Positions 33,930 to 42,563 of a stretch of DNA of 64,000 bases are shown one piece after another. This DNA comes from Amycolatopsis anabasis. Its GTDB lineage: Bacteria > Actinomycetota > Actinomycetes > Mycobacteriales > Pseudonocardiaceae. The notes under the pieces are model-generated. The model did not search any database, was not told the DNA's origin, and was given only the letters and a program-made list of their open reading frames with translations. The stretch's first letter is position 1, and the number at the start of each line of letters is the position of its first letter. The position numbers were made by a program, and so were the translations under genes. The stretch spans positions 124,001-188,000 of the forward strand of contig NZ_VTHK01000005.1 in the NCBI RefSeq assembly GCF_009765355.1, in the 5' to 3' direction.

Positions 33930-35546
33930 TCAGCGGCCGGGGAGGCGGCGGAGGACGCGCATGCTGGCGGTCATGGCCTTGGCCCACAGCTTCGGCGGCA
34001 GCCCGCGGAACGGGCGGAGCTTGAGCCCGCGCTGCACGGCGATCGACTGGGCCTCGGTGTACTTCAGCAGGCCCTCGGCGCCGTTGCGGCGGCCGACGCC
34101 GGATTCCTTCATCCCGCCCATCGGCACGCCGACGCTGCCGAACGTCGCGGCGTAGCCCTCGTTCACGTTGACCGTGCCTGCTTTCAACCGGGCAGCCACC
34201 TCCCAGCCGGCCTTGCCGTCCCGCGACCACACGCTCGCGTTCAGCCCGAACGGCGTGTCGTTGGCCCGTTCGACGGCGTCGTCGAGGTCGGTGTAGCCGT
34301 AGATCGCGACCACCGGCCCGAACGTCTCCTCGGCGAACAGCTTCGCCTCGGCGGGAACATCGGTGAGCACGGTCGGCTCGTAGAACAGCGGGCCGAGGTC
34401 GGGCCGCGCCCGGCCGCCGGTCAGCACGGTGGCGCCCTTCGCGCGGGCGTCCTCGACGTGCGCGGACACGGTTTCCAGCTGGCTGGTCGAGGTCAGCGAG
34501 CCCATGTCGGCGCCGTAGTCCAAGGTGCCGCCCAGCCGCAGCGCCTCGGTCTTCGCGACGAACGCGCGGGTGAACTCCTCCCGGATGCTCTCGTGCACGT
34601 AGATCCGTTCCACCGACACGCACAGCTGGCCCGCGGAGGAGAAGCACGCGGTCACCGCGCCCGCCGCGGTCTTGGCCACGTTCGCGTCGGGCAGCACCAC
34701 CATCGGGTTCTTGCCGCCCAGCTCGAGCGAGTAGCTGGTGAGCCGCTGCGCCACCTGCCCGGCCAGGCCCTTACCGGTCGGCGTGGACCCGGTGAAGCAC
34801 AGGTAGTCGGACTCCTCGACGAGCGCGTTGCCGATCACCGAGCCGCGCCCGAGCACGATCTGCCAGACCCCGGCCGGGAAGCCGGCCTCCTCGGCGAGTT
34901 CGTGCAGCCACAGCGCGGACAGCGCGGTCTGGTTGTCCGGCTTCTGGACCACCGTGTTCCCGGCGACCAGCGCGGGCAGGACGTCCATCGCGGTCAGCGC
35001 CAGCGGGTAGTTCCACGGCGAGATGATCCCCACCACACCCTTGGGATGCCGGATCTCCCCGGCCTTGGTGAGCACCGGGATCACCCCCGCGGTGCGCTTC
35101 GGGGCGAGGATCTTCGCGCTGTGCTTGCCGTAGTACGCGGCGACCAGGGCGGTCGCGCTCACCTCGTCGAAGGCGTCGATCCGGGCCTTGCCCGCCTCGA
35201 GCTGCACCAGGTCGAGGGCCTCTTCCTGCCGTTCCAGCACGAGGTCGTGCAGCCGGATCAGGATCCGCTGCCGTTCGGCGACCGGGCGCGCCGCCCATTC
35301 CCGCTGGATCTCCCGCGCCTTCGCGAAGACCGCGCGGGCGTCGGCGTCGGTCGCCTGCGGCAGGGTCGCCGTGGTGAGGCCGGTATAGGGCGCGGTCATC
35401 TCGACCGGCGCCGAATCCTTGCCACCCGCCACCCGCTTGACGAGTTGAGCGGCGCGGGCGGCCGAGGGAGCGCCGACGACGCCGCCGACCGTGGTCGGCG
35501 TGCTGACGTGCTGACCTGTGGAGCTGGCAGGGGTCGTGCTGGTCAT
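33930..35546 (-). CDS. gabD2: Succinate-semialdehyde dehydrogenase (NADP+), GabD2-like
   Basis: The protein has 538 residues. Aldehyde dehydrogenase motifs: SPWNYPLALTAMDVLPALVA, FTGSTPTGK for the cofactor, catalytic Glu in LELGGKNP, and catalytic Cys in SSAGQLCVSVERIYV. A 35-residue Ser/Thr-rich N-terminal extension is present. Overall sequence resembles mycobacterial GabD2, which oxidises succinate semialdehyde to succinate in GABA and polyamine breakdown or as part of an alternative TCA route. Monocistronic. Substrate assignment is by family resemblance only. Confidence 0.85.
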   Translation of the reverse strand: MTSTTPASSTGQHVSTPTTVGGVVGAPSAARAAQLVKRVAGGKDSAPVEMTAPYTGLTTATLPQATDADARAVFAKAREIQREWAARPVAERQRILIRLHDLVLERQEEALDLVQLEAGKARIDAFDEVSATALVAAYYGKHSAKILAPKRTAGVIPVLTKAGEIRHPKGVVGIISPWNYPLALTAMDVLPALVAGNTVVQKPDNQTALSALWLHELAEEAGFPAGVWQIVLGRGSVIGNALVEESDYLCFTGSTPTGKGLAGQVAQRLTSYSLELGGKNPMVVLPDANVAKTAAGAVTACFSSAGQLCVSVERIYVHESIREEFTRAFVAKTEALRLGGTLDYGADMGSLTSTSQLETVSAHVEDARAKGATVLTGGRARPDLGPLFYEPTVLTDVPAEAKLFAEETFGPVVAIYGYTDLDDAVERANDTPFGLNASVWSRDGKAGWEVAARLKAGTVNVNEGYAATFGSVGVPMGGMKESGVGRRNGAEGLLKYTEAQSIAVQRGLKLRPFRGLPPKLWAKAMTASMRVLRRLPGR

Positions 35547-35689
35547 GGCTCTCCGTCCCTACGGCCTCGTTACCGACGAGTAGAGCATACCGCCGGTACG
35601 GGAATCCGGAAACTAAAGCGAAATCCATTCACGTTAGCCGGTCAGGTTTTTCCAAGCGGCGGGACGGCGCGGCTCGTACCGTTTTGCGC

Positions 35690-36094
35690 ATGCGTCCACC
35701 GAAGACACCCTGTGTTTCCCCGTTCTTGTTCTGCGCCGACGTGGTCGCCAGCCAGGACTTCCTGGTCGAGGCGTTCGGCATGGCCCGCGGTGAGGTCTCG
35801 CGCGGACCGGACGGCGAGCCGGTCGTCGCGCAGGCCGAGCTGGGCGACTCCCCGGTCTACCTCGCGCGCCCGCATCCCGGGCAGATGGAACCCGCGCGCG
35901 AGGTCGGCACGCTGCACTCCCTGGTGATGGTCTACGTCGACGACGTCGACGCGGTCTTCAAGCGGGCCAAGGCATTCGGTGCGGTCATCGAGTACGAGCC
36001 GACCGATATGCCTTATGGCCAGCGGGAGTTCGGCGCCCGCGATCTGGACGGCAACTACTGGTCGTTCGCCAAACTTTTGCCCGATGACGCGTGA
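35690..36094 (+). CDS. Glyoxalase/bleomycin-resistance (VOC) family protein
   Basis: The protein has 134 residues. It has the two beta-alpha-beta modules of the VOC fold: PFLFCADVVASQDFLVEAFG at the start and the closing GQREFGARDLDGNYWSFAK. The typical metal-ligand pattern is incomplete: the first strand has no obvious His, while the final segment keeps Glu-Phe. It may bind rather than transform its ligand. ATG 35690 follows a TACCGT-like box with no ribosome site, so it is likely leaderless. Confidence 0.85.
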   Translation: MRPPKTPCVSPFLFCADVVASQDFLVEAFGMARGEVSRGPDGEPVVAQAELGDSPVYLARPHPGQMEPAREVGTLHSLVMVYVDDVDAVFKRAKAFGAVIEYEPTDMPYGQREFGARDLDGNYWSFAKLLPDDA

Positions 36095-36129
36095 AGTCGA
36101 AATGTTTTCGTACGTAAACGTCACGGATC

Positions 36130-36163
36130 GCCCGCCACGACCTCTTTCCGGGTAGTGGCGGGC
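36130..36163. terminator. Hairpin between convergent VOC and TetR genes
   Basis: GCCCGCCAC (36130-36138) pairs with GTGGCGGGC (36155-36163) around a 16-nt loop. The location between two convergent genes fits a bidirectional terminator. Confidence 0.6.
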
Positions 36164-36202
36164 CGACCCGTGTGAGGGCCGGGCCGGCCCGCCGTTCGCC
36201 TC

Positions 36203-36832
36203 CTACGGTGCCTCCTCCGCGTAGAGCACCGTCGCGATGCGCTTCCACTCCTCGAGCAATTGCTTGCGCCGCACCGGATCCCCGCCGAGTTCGGCGTCCA
36301 GCGCGAGGCCGCGCGTGAGGTTCACGGTCAGCCAGAACAGGGTTTCCGCCCGCTCGCGGGGCAGTTCGCCCGCGACCGTGGTGACGTGCTGCAGGATCGA
36401 CCGGCCCAGGGCCCGATCGACCGGGCGGATCGCCGCGCGCAGGTCCGGATCGGTCCGGGCGGCGACCCACAGTTCGGTGACCGCGGTGGACAGCGTGCCG
36501 GAGTAGCCCTCCCACAGCAGATCGATGGCGACCGGCACGCCCTTCGCCCCGCGGGGGAGTTCGGTGAGCGATTCGGCGAGCTGCCCCTTCAGCTTGTTGG
36601 TCAGATGCTCGACCGCGGTGGCCATGAGCTCGGCCTTGTCCGAGAAGTGGTGCTGCACGGCGCCCTTGGAGACCCCGGCGCGCGCGCAGATCTCCTGGAC
36701 CGAGGTGCGGGCGTAGCCGATCTCGACCAGGCAGTCGATCGTCGCGTCCAGCAGCGCGGTGCGGGTCTGCTCCCGCCGCTGCGCCTGGGTGCGATGGGCC
36801 TGCGGGCGGGATTCCCCTGTCGTCTCGGTCAC
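36203..36832 (-). CDS. TetR-family regulator of the acyl-CoA dehydrogenase operon
   Basis: The protein has 209 residues. The HTH domain is at about 22-68: TRTALLDATIDCLVEIGYAR, TSVQEICARAGVSKGAVQHHF and SDKAELM. The C-terminal bundle contains TVNLTRGLALDAELGGDP. GTG 36832 is preceded by GGGAGGG. It is divergent from the dehydrogenase at 36952, and the large imperfect palindrome at 36875-36904 lies between them, so repression of that operon and of itself is likely. Confidence 0.93.
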   Translation of the reverse strand: MTETTGESRPQAHRTQAQRREQTRTALLDATIDCLVEIGYARTSVQEICARAGVSKGAVQHHFSDKAELMATAVEHLTNKLKGQLAESLTELPRGAKGVPVAIDLLWEGYSGTLSTAVTELWVAARTDPDLRAAIRPVDRALGRSILQHVTTVAGELPRERAETLFWLTVNLTRGLALDAELGGDPVRRKQLLEEWKRIATVLYAEEAP

Positions 36833-36874
36833 AGTGCCCTCCCGGATCTCCGGCCTTTACGTGCAATCCAGTCC

Positions 36875-36904
36875 GGATGTACATTCCCGGCAGAACTTAC
36901 ATCC
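36875..36904. promoter_or_regulatory. 30-bp imperfect palindrome between TetR and acyl-CoA dehydrogenase
   Basis: GGATGTA (36875-36881) and TACATCC (36898-36904) are exact complements; across both 15-base halves 11 positions are symmetric. It lies centrally in the 119-bp divergent promoter region. Likely operator of the adjacent TetR regulator. Confidence 0.55.
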
Positions 36905-36951
36905 TGCGTGGAATGTTTTCTAGACGCTCTTGGTGATCGGGAGGTCACACC

Positions 36952-38100
36952 GTGCCGCTGCAAATCCAGAAGAGCTCGTGGAGTGCCGATTTGGACGACT
37001 TCCGCGAGCTCGCCCGGACGTTCTGTCAGAAGGAGCTCACCCCGAACCAGGAGCGCTGGGCGCACGAGAAGCAGGTGGACCGCGCGCTCTGGACCAAGGC
37101 CGGCGAGGTGGGGCTGCTCGCGCTGTCCATTCCCGAGGAGTACGGCGGTGGCGGCGGCACCTTCGCGCACGAGGCCGTGCTGTACGAGGAGCAGGCCCGC
37201 TCCGGGGACGGCGCCTGGGGCGTCTCCGTGCACAGCGGGATCGTGGCGCACTACCTGCTGCACTACGCCACGGAGGAGAAGAAGAAGGAGTGGCTGCCGA
37301 AGTTCGCGAGCGGTGAGTTCGTCGGCGCGGTCGCGATGACCGAGCCGGGCACCGGTTCGGACCTGCAGAGCATCAAGACCCGCGCGGTCCGGCAGGGCGA
37401 CGAGTACGTGATCAACGGCGCGAAGACGTTCATCACCAACGGCGTGCACGCGGACCTGGTGGTGGTCGCGGTGAAGACCGATCCGGACGCCGGGGCGCAG
37501 GGGGTTTCGCTGATCGCGGTCGAAACCTCGACGCCCGGTTTCCGCCGCGGCCGCGTGCTGGACAAGGTCGGGCTGAAGGGGCAGGACACCGCCGAGCTGT
37601 TCTTCGACGACGTCCGGGTGCCCGCGGCGAACCTGCTCGGCGAGCAGGAGGGCCAGGGCTTCATCCAGCTCATGCAGCAGTTGCCGCAGGAACGGCTGAT
37701 CATCGCGGTCACCGCGGTCGCCGGGATGGAGGCGGCGATCGACCAGACCATCGCCTACACCAAGGACCGCACCGCGTTCGGCAAGCCGATCTTCAACTTC
37801 CAGAACACCAAGTTCAAGCTCGCCGAGGCGGCCACCGAGGCCGCGGTGTCGCGGGCGTTCCTGGACCAGTGCATCGAACGGCACCTGCGCGGCGAACTCG
37901 ACGTGCAGGGCGCGGCGATGGCGAAGTGGTGGACCACCGACCGGGTCAACAAGGTGGTCGACGAGTGCCTGCAGTTGTTCGGCGGCTACGGCTACATGAC
38001 CGAGTACCCGATCGCGCGGGCGTGGGCGGACATCCGGATCTCGCGGATCTTCGGCGGGACCAACGAGATCATGAAGGAGATCATCTCCCGCACGCTGTGA
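36952..38100 (+). CDS. Acyl-CoA dehydrogenase, isovaleryl/long-chain type
   Basis: The protein has 382 residues. FAD-binding segments are AMTEPGTGSDLQ and FITNGVHADL; substrate and FAD contacts are GYGYMTEYPIARAWADIR and IFGGTNEIMKE. The base of medium-chain enzymes (YEGT) is absent, since the site reads FGGT; instead Glu247 in LPQERLIIA is placed as in isovaleryl- and long-chain acyl-CoA dehydrogenases. It makes the 2,3-double bond in an acyl-CoA, passing electrons to ETF. GTG 36952 has GGGAGG upstream. Co-transcribed with the CoA-transferase/racemase 49 nt downstream; a branched-chain substrate fits that pairing. Confidence 0.93.
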   Translation: MPLQIQKSSWSADLDDFRELARTFCQKELTPNQERWAHEKQVDRALWTKAGEVGLLALSIPEEYGGGGGTFAHEAVLYEEQARSGDGAWGVSVHSGIVAHYLLHYATEEKKKEWLPKFASGEFVGAVAMTEPGTGSDLQSIKTRAVRQGDEYVINGAKTFITNGVHADLVVVAVKTDPDAGAQGVSLIAVETSTPGFRRGRVLDKVGLKGQDTAELFFDDVRVPAANLLGEQEGQGFIQLMQQLPQERLIIAVTAVAGMEAAIDQTIAYTKDRTAFGKPIFNFQNTKFKLAEAATEAAVSRAFLDQCIERHLRGELDVQGAAMAKWWTTDRVNKVVDECLQLFGGYGYMTEYPIARAWADIRISRIFGGTNEIMKEIISRTL

Positions 38101-38149
38101 ATCCGAACCCGCCGACGCAGACGCACCTTCCAGACAATAAGGAGACCCG

Positions 38150-39292
38150 ATGAAGCCTGGGCCGTTGAGCGGGCTGAAGGTCATCGAGCTCGCCGGGCTG
38201 GCTCCGGCGCCGTTCGCCTGCACGATCCTCGCCGACCTCGGCGCCGAGGTGATCCGGGTGGACCGCGCCAAACCCGGCGAGGACGTGCTCGGATTTCCCC
38301 AGGACCCGCTCATGCGGGGCCGCCGGACGATCGGGGTGAACACCAAGACCGCCGAGGGCGTCGAACTGGTGCTGAAACTCGCCGAGAAGGCCGACGTCCT
38401 GATCGAGGGTTTCCGGCCCGGGGTGGCCGAGCGGATGGGCCTCGGCCCGGAGGACGTGCACGCGCGCAACCCGCGCCTGGTGTACGGCCGGATGACCGGC
38501 TGGGGCCAGGACGGGCCGCTGGCGCCCGCCGCCGGGCACGACATCAACTACATCGGCATCGCCGGGGCCCTGGAGCCGGTCGGCCGCGCGGGGGAGCGGC
38601 CGGTGCCGCCGCTGAACCTGATCGGCGATTTCGGCGGCGGCGGGCTGCTGCTGGCCATGGGCGTGCTGGCGGCGCTGTACGAGCGCACCTCGTCCGGTGA
38701 GGGGCAGGTGGTGGACGCCTCGATGGTCGACGGCGCGGCCCTGCTGACCACCCACCTGCACGGCCTGCGGGCCTCCGGGCTGTGGGCGGGCGAGCGCGGC
38801 GAGAACATGCTCGACGGCGGCGCGCCTTTCTACGACACCTACCAGACTTCGGACGGGAAGTACGTCGCCGTCGGGGCGATCGAGCTGCGGTTCTTCACCG
38901 ATCTGGTCAAGGTGCTCGGGCTCGATCCGGAGGAGGTGCCGTTCCACCTCAACAAGGACGAATGGCCCAAACTGCGGGAAATCCTCACCGAAGCCATCGG
39001 CAAGCACACCCGCGACGAACTGGTGGCCCGGGCCGAGGGCACGGACGCCTGCCTGACCCCGGTGCTCAGTCCGTGGGAAGCCGCCGAGCATCCGCACAAC
39101 GCGGCCCGCGGGACGTTCGTCGAGGTCGGCGGGGTGGTGCAGCCCGCGCCGGCGCCCCGATTCGACCGCACCCCGCCCGCGGTGCCCGAGCCGCCGCACG
39201 AGAAGGGCGCCGACACGGTTTCCGTGCTCACCGAGTTCGGTTTCGACGCCGCCGAGATCGACCGGTTGCGGGACGCCGGAGCGGTGGCCTGA
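38150..39292 (+). CDS. Type III CoA-transferase family, alpha-methylacyl-CoA racemase-like
   Basis: The protein has 380 residues. It opens with LSGLKVIELAGLAPAPFA and continues with LADLGAEVIRVDR, RGRRTIGVN and DVLIEGFRPGV. Catalytic residues of the racemase group appear: His in GHDINYIGIAGAL, Asp in LIGDFGGGG and Glu in VGAIELRFF. It would invert the 2-methyl centre of 2-methylacyl-CoAs so the dehydrogenase encoded upstream can act. A CoA-transferase reaction is the alternative. ATG 38150 follows AAGGAG. Confidence 0.9.
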   Translation: MKPGPLSGLKVIELAGLAPAPFACTILADLGAEVIRVDRAKPGEDVLGFPQDPLMRGRRTIGVNTKTAEGVELVLKLAEKADVLIEGFRPGVAERMGLGPEDVHARNPRLVYGRMTGWGQDGPLAPAAGHDINYIGIAGALEPVGRAGERPVPPLNLIGDFGGGGLLLAMGVLAALYERTSSGEGQVVDASMVDGAALLTTHLHGLRASGLWAGERGENMLDGGAPFYDTYQTSDGKYVAVGAIELRFFTDLVKVLGLDPEEVPFHLNKDEWPKLREILTEAIGKHTRDELVARAEGTDACLTPVLSPWEAAEHPHNAARGTFVEVGGVVQPAPAPRFDRTPPAVPEPPHEKGADTVSVLTEFGFDAAEIDRLRDAGAVA

Positions 39293-39342
39293 CAGACACG
39301 GTGAGTCACTTCGCGCCCGCCTCGCGTGTCCAGGTGAGTTGA

Positions 39343-39370
39343 GCGCCTCCTTCTCCTAGAGTGGAGGCGC
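39343..39370 (+). terminator. Possible hairpin terminator
   Basis: GCGCCTCC (39343-39350) pairs with GGAGGCGC (39363-39370) around a 12-nt loop, 50 nt after the racemase stop. Stem is only 8 bp, so the call is tentative. Confidence 0.4.
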
Positions 39371-39525
39371 GCTCACCGAACACAGGCAGTCATCGTGACA
39401 ACCCGATTGTGTGATTGTCTGTCGGAACACGGGTCATCCAAGGCAGGATGGGAATGGTTCGTGTGAGCGTTGCCGCCGGATCCGCGGTACATGCGGATGT
39501 CCGCCAGAGCTGAACGGATGGAGCT

Positions 39526-39693
39526 ATGTCGCCGAACGTCAAGAAGATCCTCATCGTCGGTGTCATCGCACTCGTCCTGTTCTTCCTGATCTCCCGGCCG
39601 ACGCAGTCCGCCGACGCCGTGCACAACGTCCTGGGGTGGCTCCGGGATGGCGCGGAAGCCATCGTGACGTTCGTTCGCAGCCTGTTCAACTGA
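39526..39693 (+). CDS. 55-residue single-span membrane protein
   Basis: ATG 39526 opens a frame of 55 residues: a basic start (MSPNVKK), a hydrophobic helix ILIVGVIALVLFFLIS, and an amphipathic tail ending FVRSLFN, with the stop at 39691-39693. Codon use is typical for the genome (third-position G/C in most codons) and a strong terminator follows at 39710-39739, which supports a real gene. GGATGGAG lies just upstream, rather close to the ATG. Similar tiny membrane proteins occur in Pseudonocardiaceae (from memory); their role is unknown. Confidence 0.7.
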   Translation: MSPNVKKILIVGVIALVLFFLISRPTQSADAVHNVLGWLRDGAEAIVTFVRSLFN

Positions 39694-39709
39694 CCCCACG
39701 CCGAAGCTC

Positions 39710-39739
39710 GCCCGGCACCGTCGCGACGCGGTGCCGGGC
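39710..39739 (+). terminator. Hairpin terminator of the small membrane protein
   Basis: A perfect 11-bp stem (39710-39720 with 39729-39739) and an 8-nt loop, 17 nt after the stop codon. Confidence 0.85.
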
Positions 39740-40016
39740 AGAGTCGTGCGCACCCGCCCTTTCGTCACACAGCGTCACAGATCTCTAGGTGTGGGACTGT
39801 CGCTCCACCATCCGGGTGGATTGCGCTGATTAACCTGCTGGTCGTGGAATTCATCCGCCCGAGGGGCTGGCGGAACGGCGGGGGTCCGCCCTACGGTGCT
39901 CACATTGCGTGACCAGCCGGTCCTGACATCGCGGGCCGGGAGGCACTGGTCAATCGCTGGATCACCTAGGGCTCATCAGTCATGAAACTTCGTTATCGGG
40001 GTACGAGGAGGCAGGG
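39740..40016. other. Non-coding region, 277 bp
   Basis: It precedes the 160-residue protein gene and must contain its promoter. A tandem CGTCACA pair lies near 39768-39776. The part around 39860-39950 could fold, but I could not match it to a known riboswitch. The transglycosylase gene further on raised the question of a c-di-AMP riboswitch; its conserved blocks are absent. Confidence 0.35.
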
Positions 40017-40499
40017 ATGACCGGAGATCCCGGAGTGGACGCGCTGATCCGCCAATGGGCTGCCGAGCGTGAGCAGACACCGGAGGAGAAGGAGATCGAC
40101 CGGATCGCGTCGGCCTGGCTCGCGGATGCCCCGCGGCAGGCACCGGGAATTCCGGGCCAGCGTGCGCGCACCGGCGCCTCCGGTTGGGCGTCGGTCGATT
40201 CGGCCGATCCCGGTTACCTGGACGCGATGCGTCGCCGGCTGCCCGATGTGCCGCTCGACCTGCTGACCGCCGCCGCCGGCTGGTGGCAGATGATCGGTGA
40301 CGTCACCGAGGCCGAGAAGTGGTGGGACGCCGGGATCAGCCCGCTCGACCAGCGCGCCCTGGACTACCGGGCGGCCGGGCTGACGCCCGCGGACCTGGGC
40401 CGTCGGCTCGGGCCGATGACCGTCCTGCAGCACCTGCGCCGGGGCAGCGCGGCCGCGTGGTGCGTGGCCCGGCTGTCCCGCCAGCAGCGCGCCAGCTGA
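40017..40499 (+). CDS. Hypothetical soluble protein
   Basis: The protein has 160 residues. It is helical with many Trp/Ala (LTAAAGWWQMIGDVTEAEKW). The C-terminal part (RAAGLTPADLGRRLGPMTVL, then LRRGSAAAWCVARL) resembles a helix-turn-helix or a small repeat, but no family is recognised. ATG 40017 is set by GAGGAGG at good spacing. It lies upstream of a lytic transglycosylase on the same strand, 112 nt away; a functional link is unproven. Confidence 0.75.
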   Translation: MTGDPGVDALIRQWAAEREQTPEEKEIDRIASAWLADAPRQAPGIPGQRARTGASGWASVDSADPGYLDAMRRRLPDVPLDLLTAAAGWWQMIGDVTEAEKWWDAGISPLDQRALDYRAAGLTPADLGRRLGPMTVLQHLRRGSAAAWCVARLSRQQRAS

Positions 40500-40611
40500 A
40501 CCGGTTGCCCGCTATCCGGACGGGTGGCGTGCCGCGCTCGCCCGGCCGGTCGGCGTAACGCTAGCCTGCGTGCGGTCGTTGTTTCTCTAGTGCCCGGGGC
40601 AAGCGGGCGCG

Positions 40612-41556
40612 GTGAACACAGAGCTGGTCAGGCTGGAGGCAGGGTTCTTGCGCGGTACCCGTGAGGTTGAGGAAGAGATCGCGGGTGCGCCCGAACCGGC
40701 CGCCGGGCCGTCCTCGAGGCGTGCCGGTGTCGCGGTGCTCGGACGGCTGGTCATCGTGGTCGCGGTGCTGGCCGTGGCCGGTGGCGGGATCTGGCTGGTG
40801 ACGCGGGCGACTGCGCCGGAGGCCAGCCCGACCACGACCGAGATCCCCGCCCTCCAGGTGCAGGCGGCCCCGGTGCAGCCGGGATCGGTCGCCCCGGTCA
40901 ACGCGACCCTGGCCGGTGATCCGACGCTGAACCAGCAGCCGACCGCACCCCAGCAGACCAAGGGGCGCTCGGGACAGGAACTCCTCGCCGACTGGGCCGG
41001 GAAGGTGGCGTCGGCGACCGGCATCCCGGCCCGCGCGCTGGTGGCCTACGGCAACGCCGAGCTGGCGATGCGGGCGAACCAACCCGCGTGCAAGATCTCC
41101 TGGGCCACCCTCGCCGGGATCGGCCGGATCGAGTCCAACCACGGCCAGTACGGCGGCGCCGTGCTGGGCGCGGACGGCCGGCCGTCGAAGCCGATCATCG
41201 GCGTGCCGCTGGACGGCTCGCCCGGGGTGAAGACGATCGCGGACACCGACGGCGGCCGGTTCGACGGCGACCCGACGCATGACCGGGCGGTCGGGCCGAT
41301 GCAGTTCATCCCGAGCACCTGGGCCAAGTACAACTCCGACGGCAACGGTGACGGGCTCGGCGACCCGCAGCAGATCGACGACGCGGCGGTCGCCGCCGCC
41401 CGTTACCTGTGCGTGGGCGGCCGGGACATGGCCAGCGCCCAGGGCTGGTGGGCCGGGATCATGTCCTACAACAACTCGGTCGAATACGCGCAGAAGGTTT
41501 TCGGCCTGGCCGACGGCTACGCCAAGGGCGCCCAGACGGCGAAGGGCCGAGGCTGA
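40612..41556 (+). CDS. Membrane-anchored lytic murein transglycosylase
   Basis: The protein has 314 residues. A cytoplasmic tail of about 40 residues, one membrane helix (42-64), a Pro/Thr/Gln-rich linker, then an SLT domain of MltB type: catalytic E174 in GRIESNHGQYGG, AVGPMQFIPSTW, DPQQIDDAAVAAARYLC and GIMSYNNSVEYA. It cleaves peptidoglycan glycan strands outside the membrane. GTG 40612 is used; its ribosome site is weak. In actinomycetes such enzymes serve growth and cell separation. Confidence 0.92.
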   Translation: MNTELVRLEAGFLRGTREVEEEIAGAPEPAAGPSSRRAGVAVLGRLVIVVAVLAVAGGGIWLVTRATAPEASPTTTEIPALQVQAAPVQPGSVAPVNATLAGDPTLNQQPTAPQQTKGRSGQELLADWAGKVASATGIPARALVAYGNAELAMRANQPACKISWATLAGIGRIESNHGQYGGAVLGADGRPSKPIIGVPLDGSPGVKTIADTDGGRFDGDPTHDRAVGPMQFIPSTWAKYNSDGNGDGLGDPQQIDDAAVAAARYLCVGGRDMASAQGWWAGIMSYNNSVEYAQKVFGLADGYAKGAQTAKGRG

Positions 41557-41585
41557 GGCCGACCAGCGAGTGCTAGCGTCGAACC

Positions 41586-42002
41586 GTGCCAGTTCGGTCC
41601 GAGATGCCCCAGCGGGTCGCGATTTTCCTCGTGTGCCTGGTGAGCCTGCTCGCCTGCTGCGGGCTGGCCTGGTGGCAGTGGGAACGGTTCGAATCGGCCA
41701 GCGGCACCTTCCAGAACCTCGGTTACGTGCTGCAGTGGCCGCTGTTCGGGCTGTTCCCCGCGTTCATGTTCTGGCGGATCCGCCGGCTCCGGCGCCAAGC
41801 CGAGGCCCAGGACCAGGCGGAGACGACGAGCGCGCGGACCGAATGGGGCCACGCGCCCGTCGACGTCCCGGCGCCCCGGCCGGATCAGCCCCGTCCGGTG
41901 CGCCCGAGCGAGCCGGACGGCCTGGACGACGAGGACGCCGAGCTCGCCGCGTACAACCGCTATCTCGCCGAGCTGCACGCTCGGGATCAGAAGAACCGCT
42001 AG
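41586..42002 (+). CDS. Membrane protein with two helices and acidic tail
   Basis: The protein has 138 residues. Two membrane helices (about 11-30 and 45-63) enclose a short loop, followed by a cytoplasmic tail rich in Pro, Asp and Glu that ends with AYNRYLAELHARDQKNR. That end segment is seen in a conserved actinobacterial protein of unknown role, encoded next to DUF3817 (from memory). GTG 41586 lies 7 nt after TAGCGT (41574-41579), so transcription is probably leaderless. Confidence 0.85.
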   Translation: MPVRSEMPQRVAIFLVCLVSLLACCGLAWWQWERFESASGTFQNLGYVLQWPLFGLFPAFMFWRIRRLRRQAEAQDQAETTSARTEWGHAPVDVPAPRPDQPRPVRPSEPDGLDDEDAELAAYNRYLAELHARDQKNR

Positions 42003-42018
42003 AAAGGCCCGAACCAGC

Positions 42019-42366
42019 ATGAGCACCCGAACCGAGGACGCGGCATCGACCGGTGCCGCCGCCCTGAGCGGACAGCTGCTGCGCTTCCGCGTGGCCGCGT
42101 ATGTGACCGGCGTCGGCCTGCTCGGGCTGTGCTTCGTGATGGTGCTGCGGTACGGCTTCGACAATCCGGAGCCGTCGGCGATCTACTCGCCCATCCACGG
42201 CGTGCTCTACATGATCTACCTCGTGGTCACCATCGACCTGGCGATCAAGGCGCGCTTCGCGATCAAGAAGACCGTGCTGGTCCTGCTCGCCGGTTGCGTG
42301 CCGTTCGTGTCCTTCGTCGTCGAGCGCTGGGTCACCCAGCGAGTGCGGGCTGGGCAGAAGCTCTGA
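42019..42366 (+). CDS. DUF3817 membrane protein
   Basis: The protein has 115 residues. It has about three membrane segments (LRFRVAAYVTGVGLLGLC, IHGVLYMIYLVVTIDLA and KKTVLVLLAGCVPFVSFV) and the family end FVVERWVTQRV. It lies 16 nt after the preceding membrane-protein gene and is co-transcribed with it. DUF3817 is a conserved actinobacterial inner-membrane family of unknown function. Confidence 0.9.
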   Translation: MSTRTEDAASTGAAALSGQLLRFRVAAYVTGVGLLGLCFVMVLRYGFDNPEPSAIYSPIHGVLYMIYLVVTIDLAIKARFAIKKTVLVLLAGCVPFVSFVVERWVTQRVRAGQKL

Positions 42367-42563
42367 CGGGTGAGGGCGGTGCGAACCGCCCGTCCCGTTC
42401 ACGAACAATCTGGTGATATCCGAGGCGGCAACGCTGTCGCCGCCGCTGGTCGACGCCTTAGGCTCTTCGGGTAAGCGGGGCTTGCTACGAGGGGGACGCT
42501 CGTGCGTTTGAACGGGTCTCGGACAGCGCGCGCTTTCCGGCGCACCGGTATGCGCCGGACGGC

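Noticed and set aside
39740..40016. Possible riboswitch upstream of the 160-residue protein and transglycosylase genes
   Set aside because: The conserved blocks of the c-di-AMP riboswitch and of the cobalamin riboswitch were looked for and not found; only weak local hairpins are seen.
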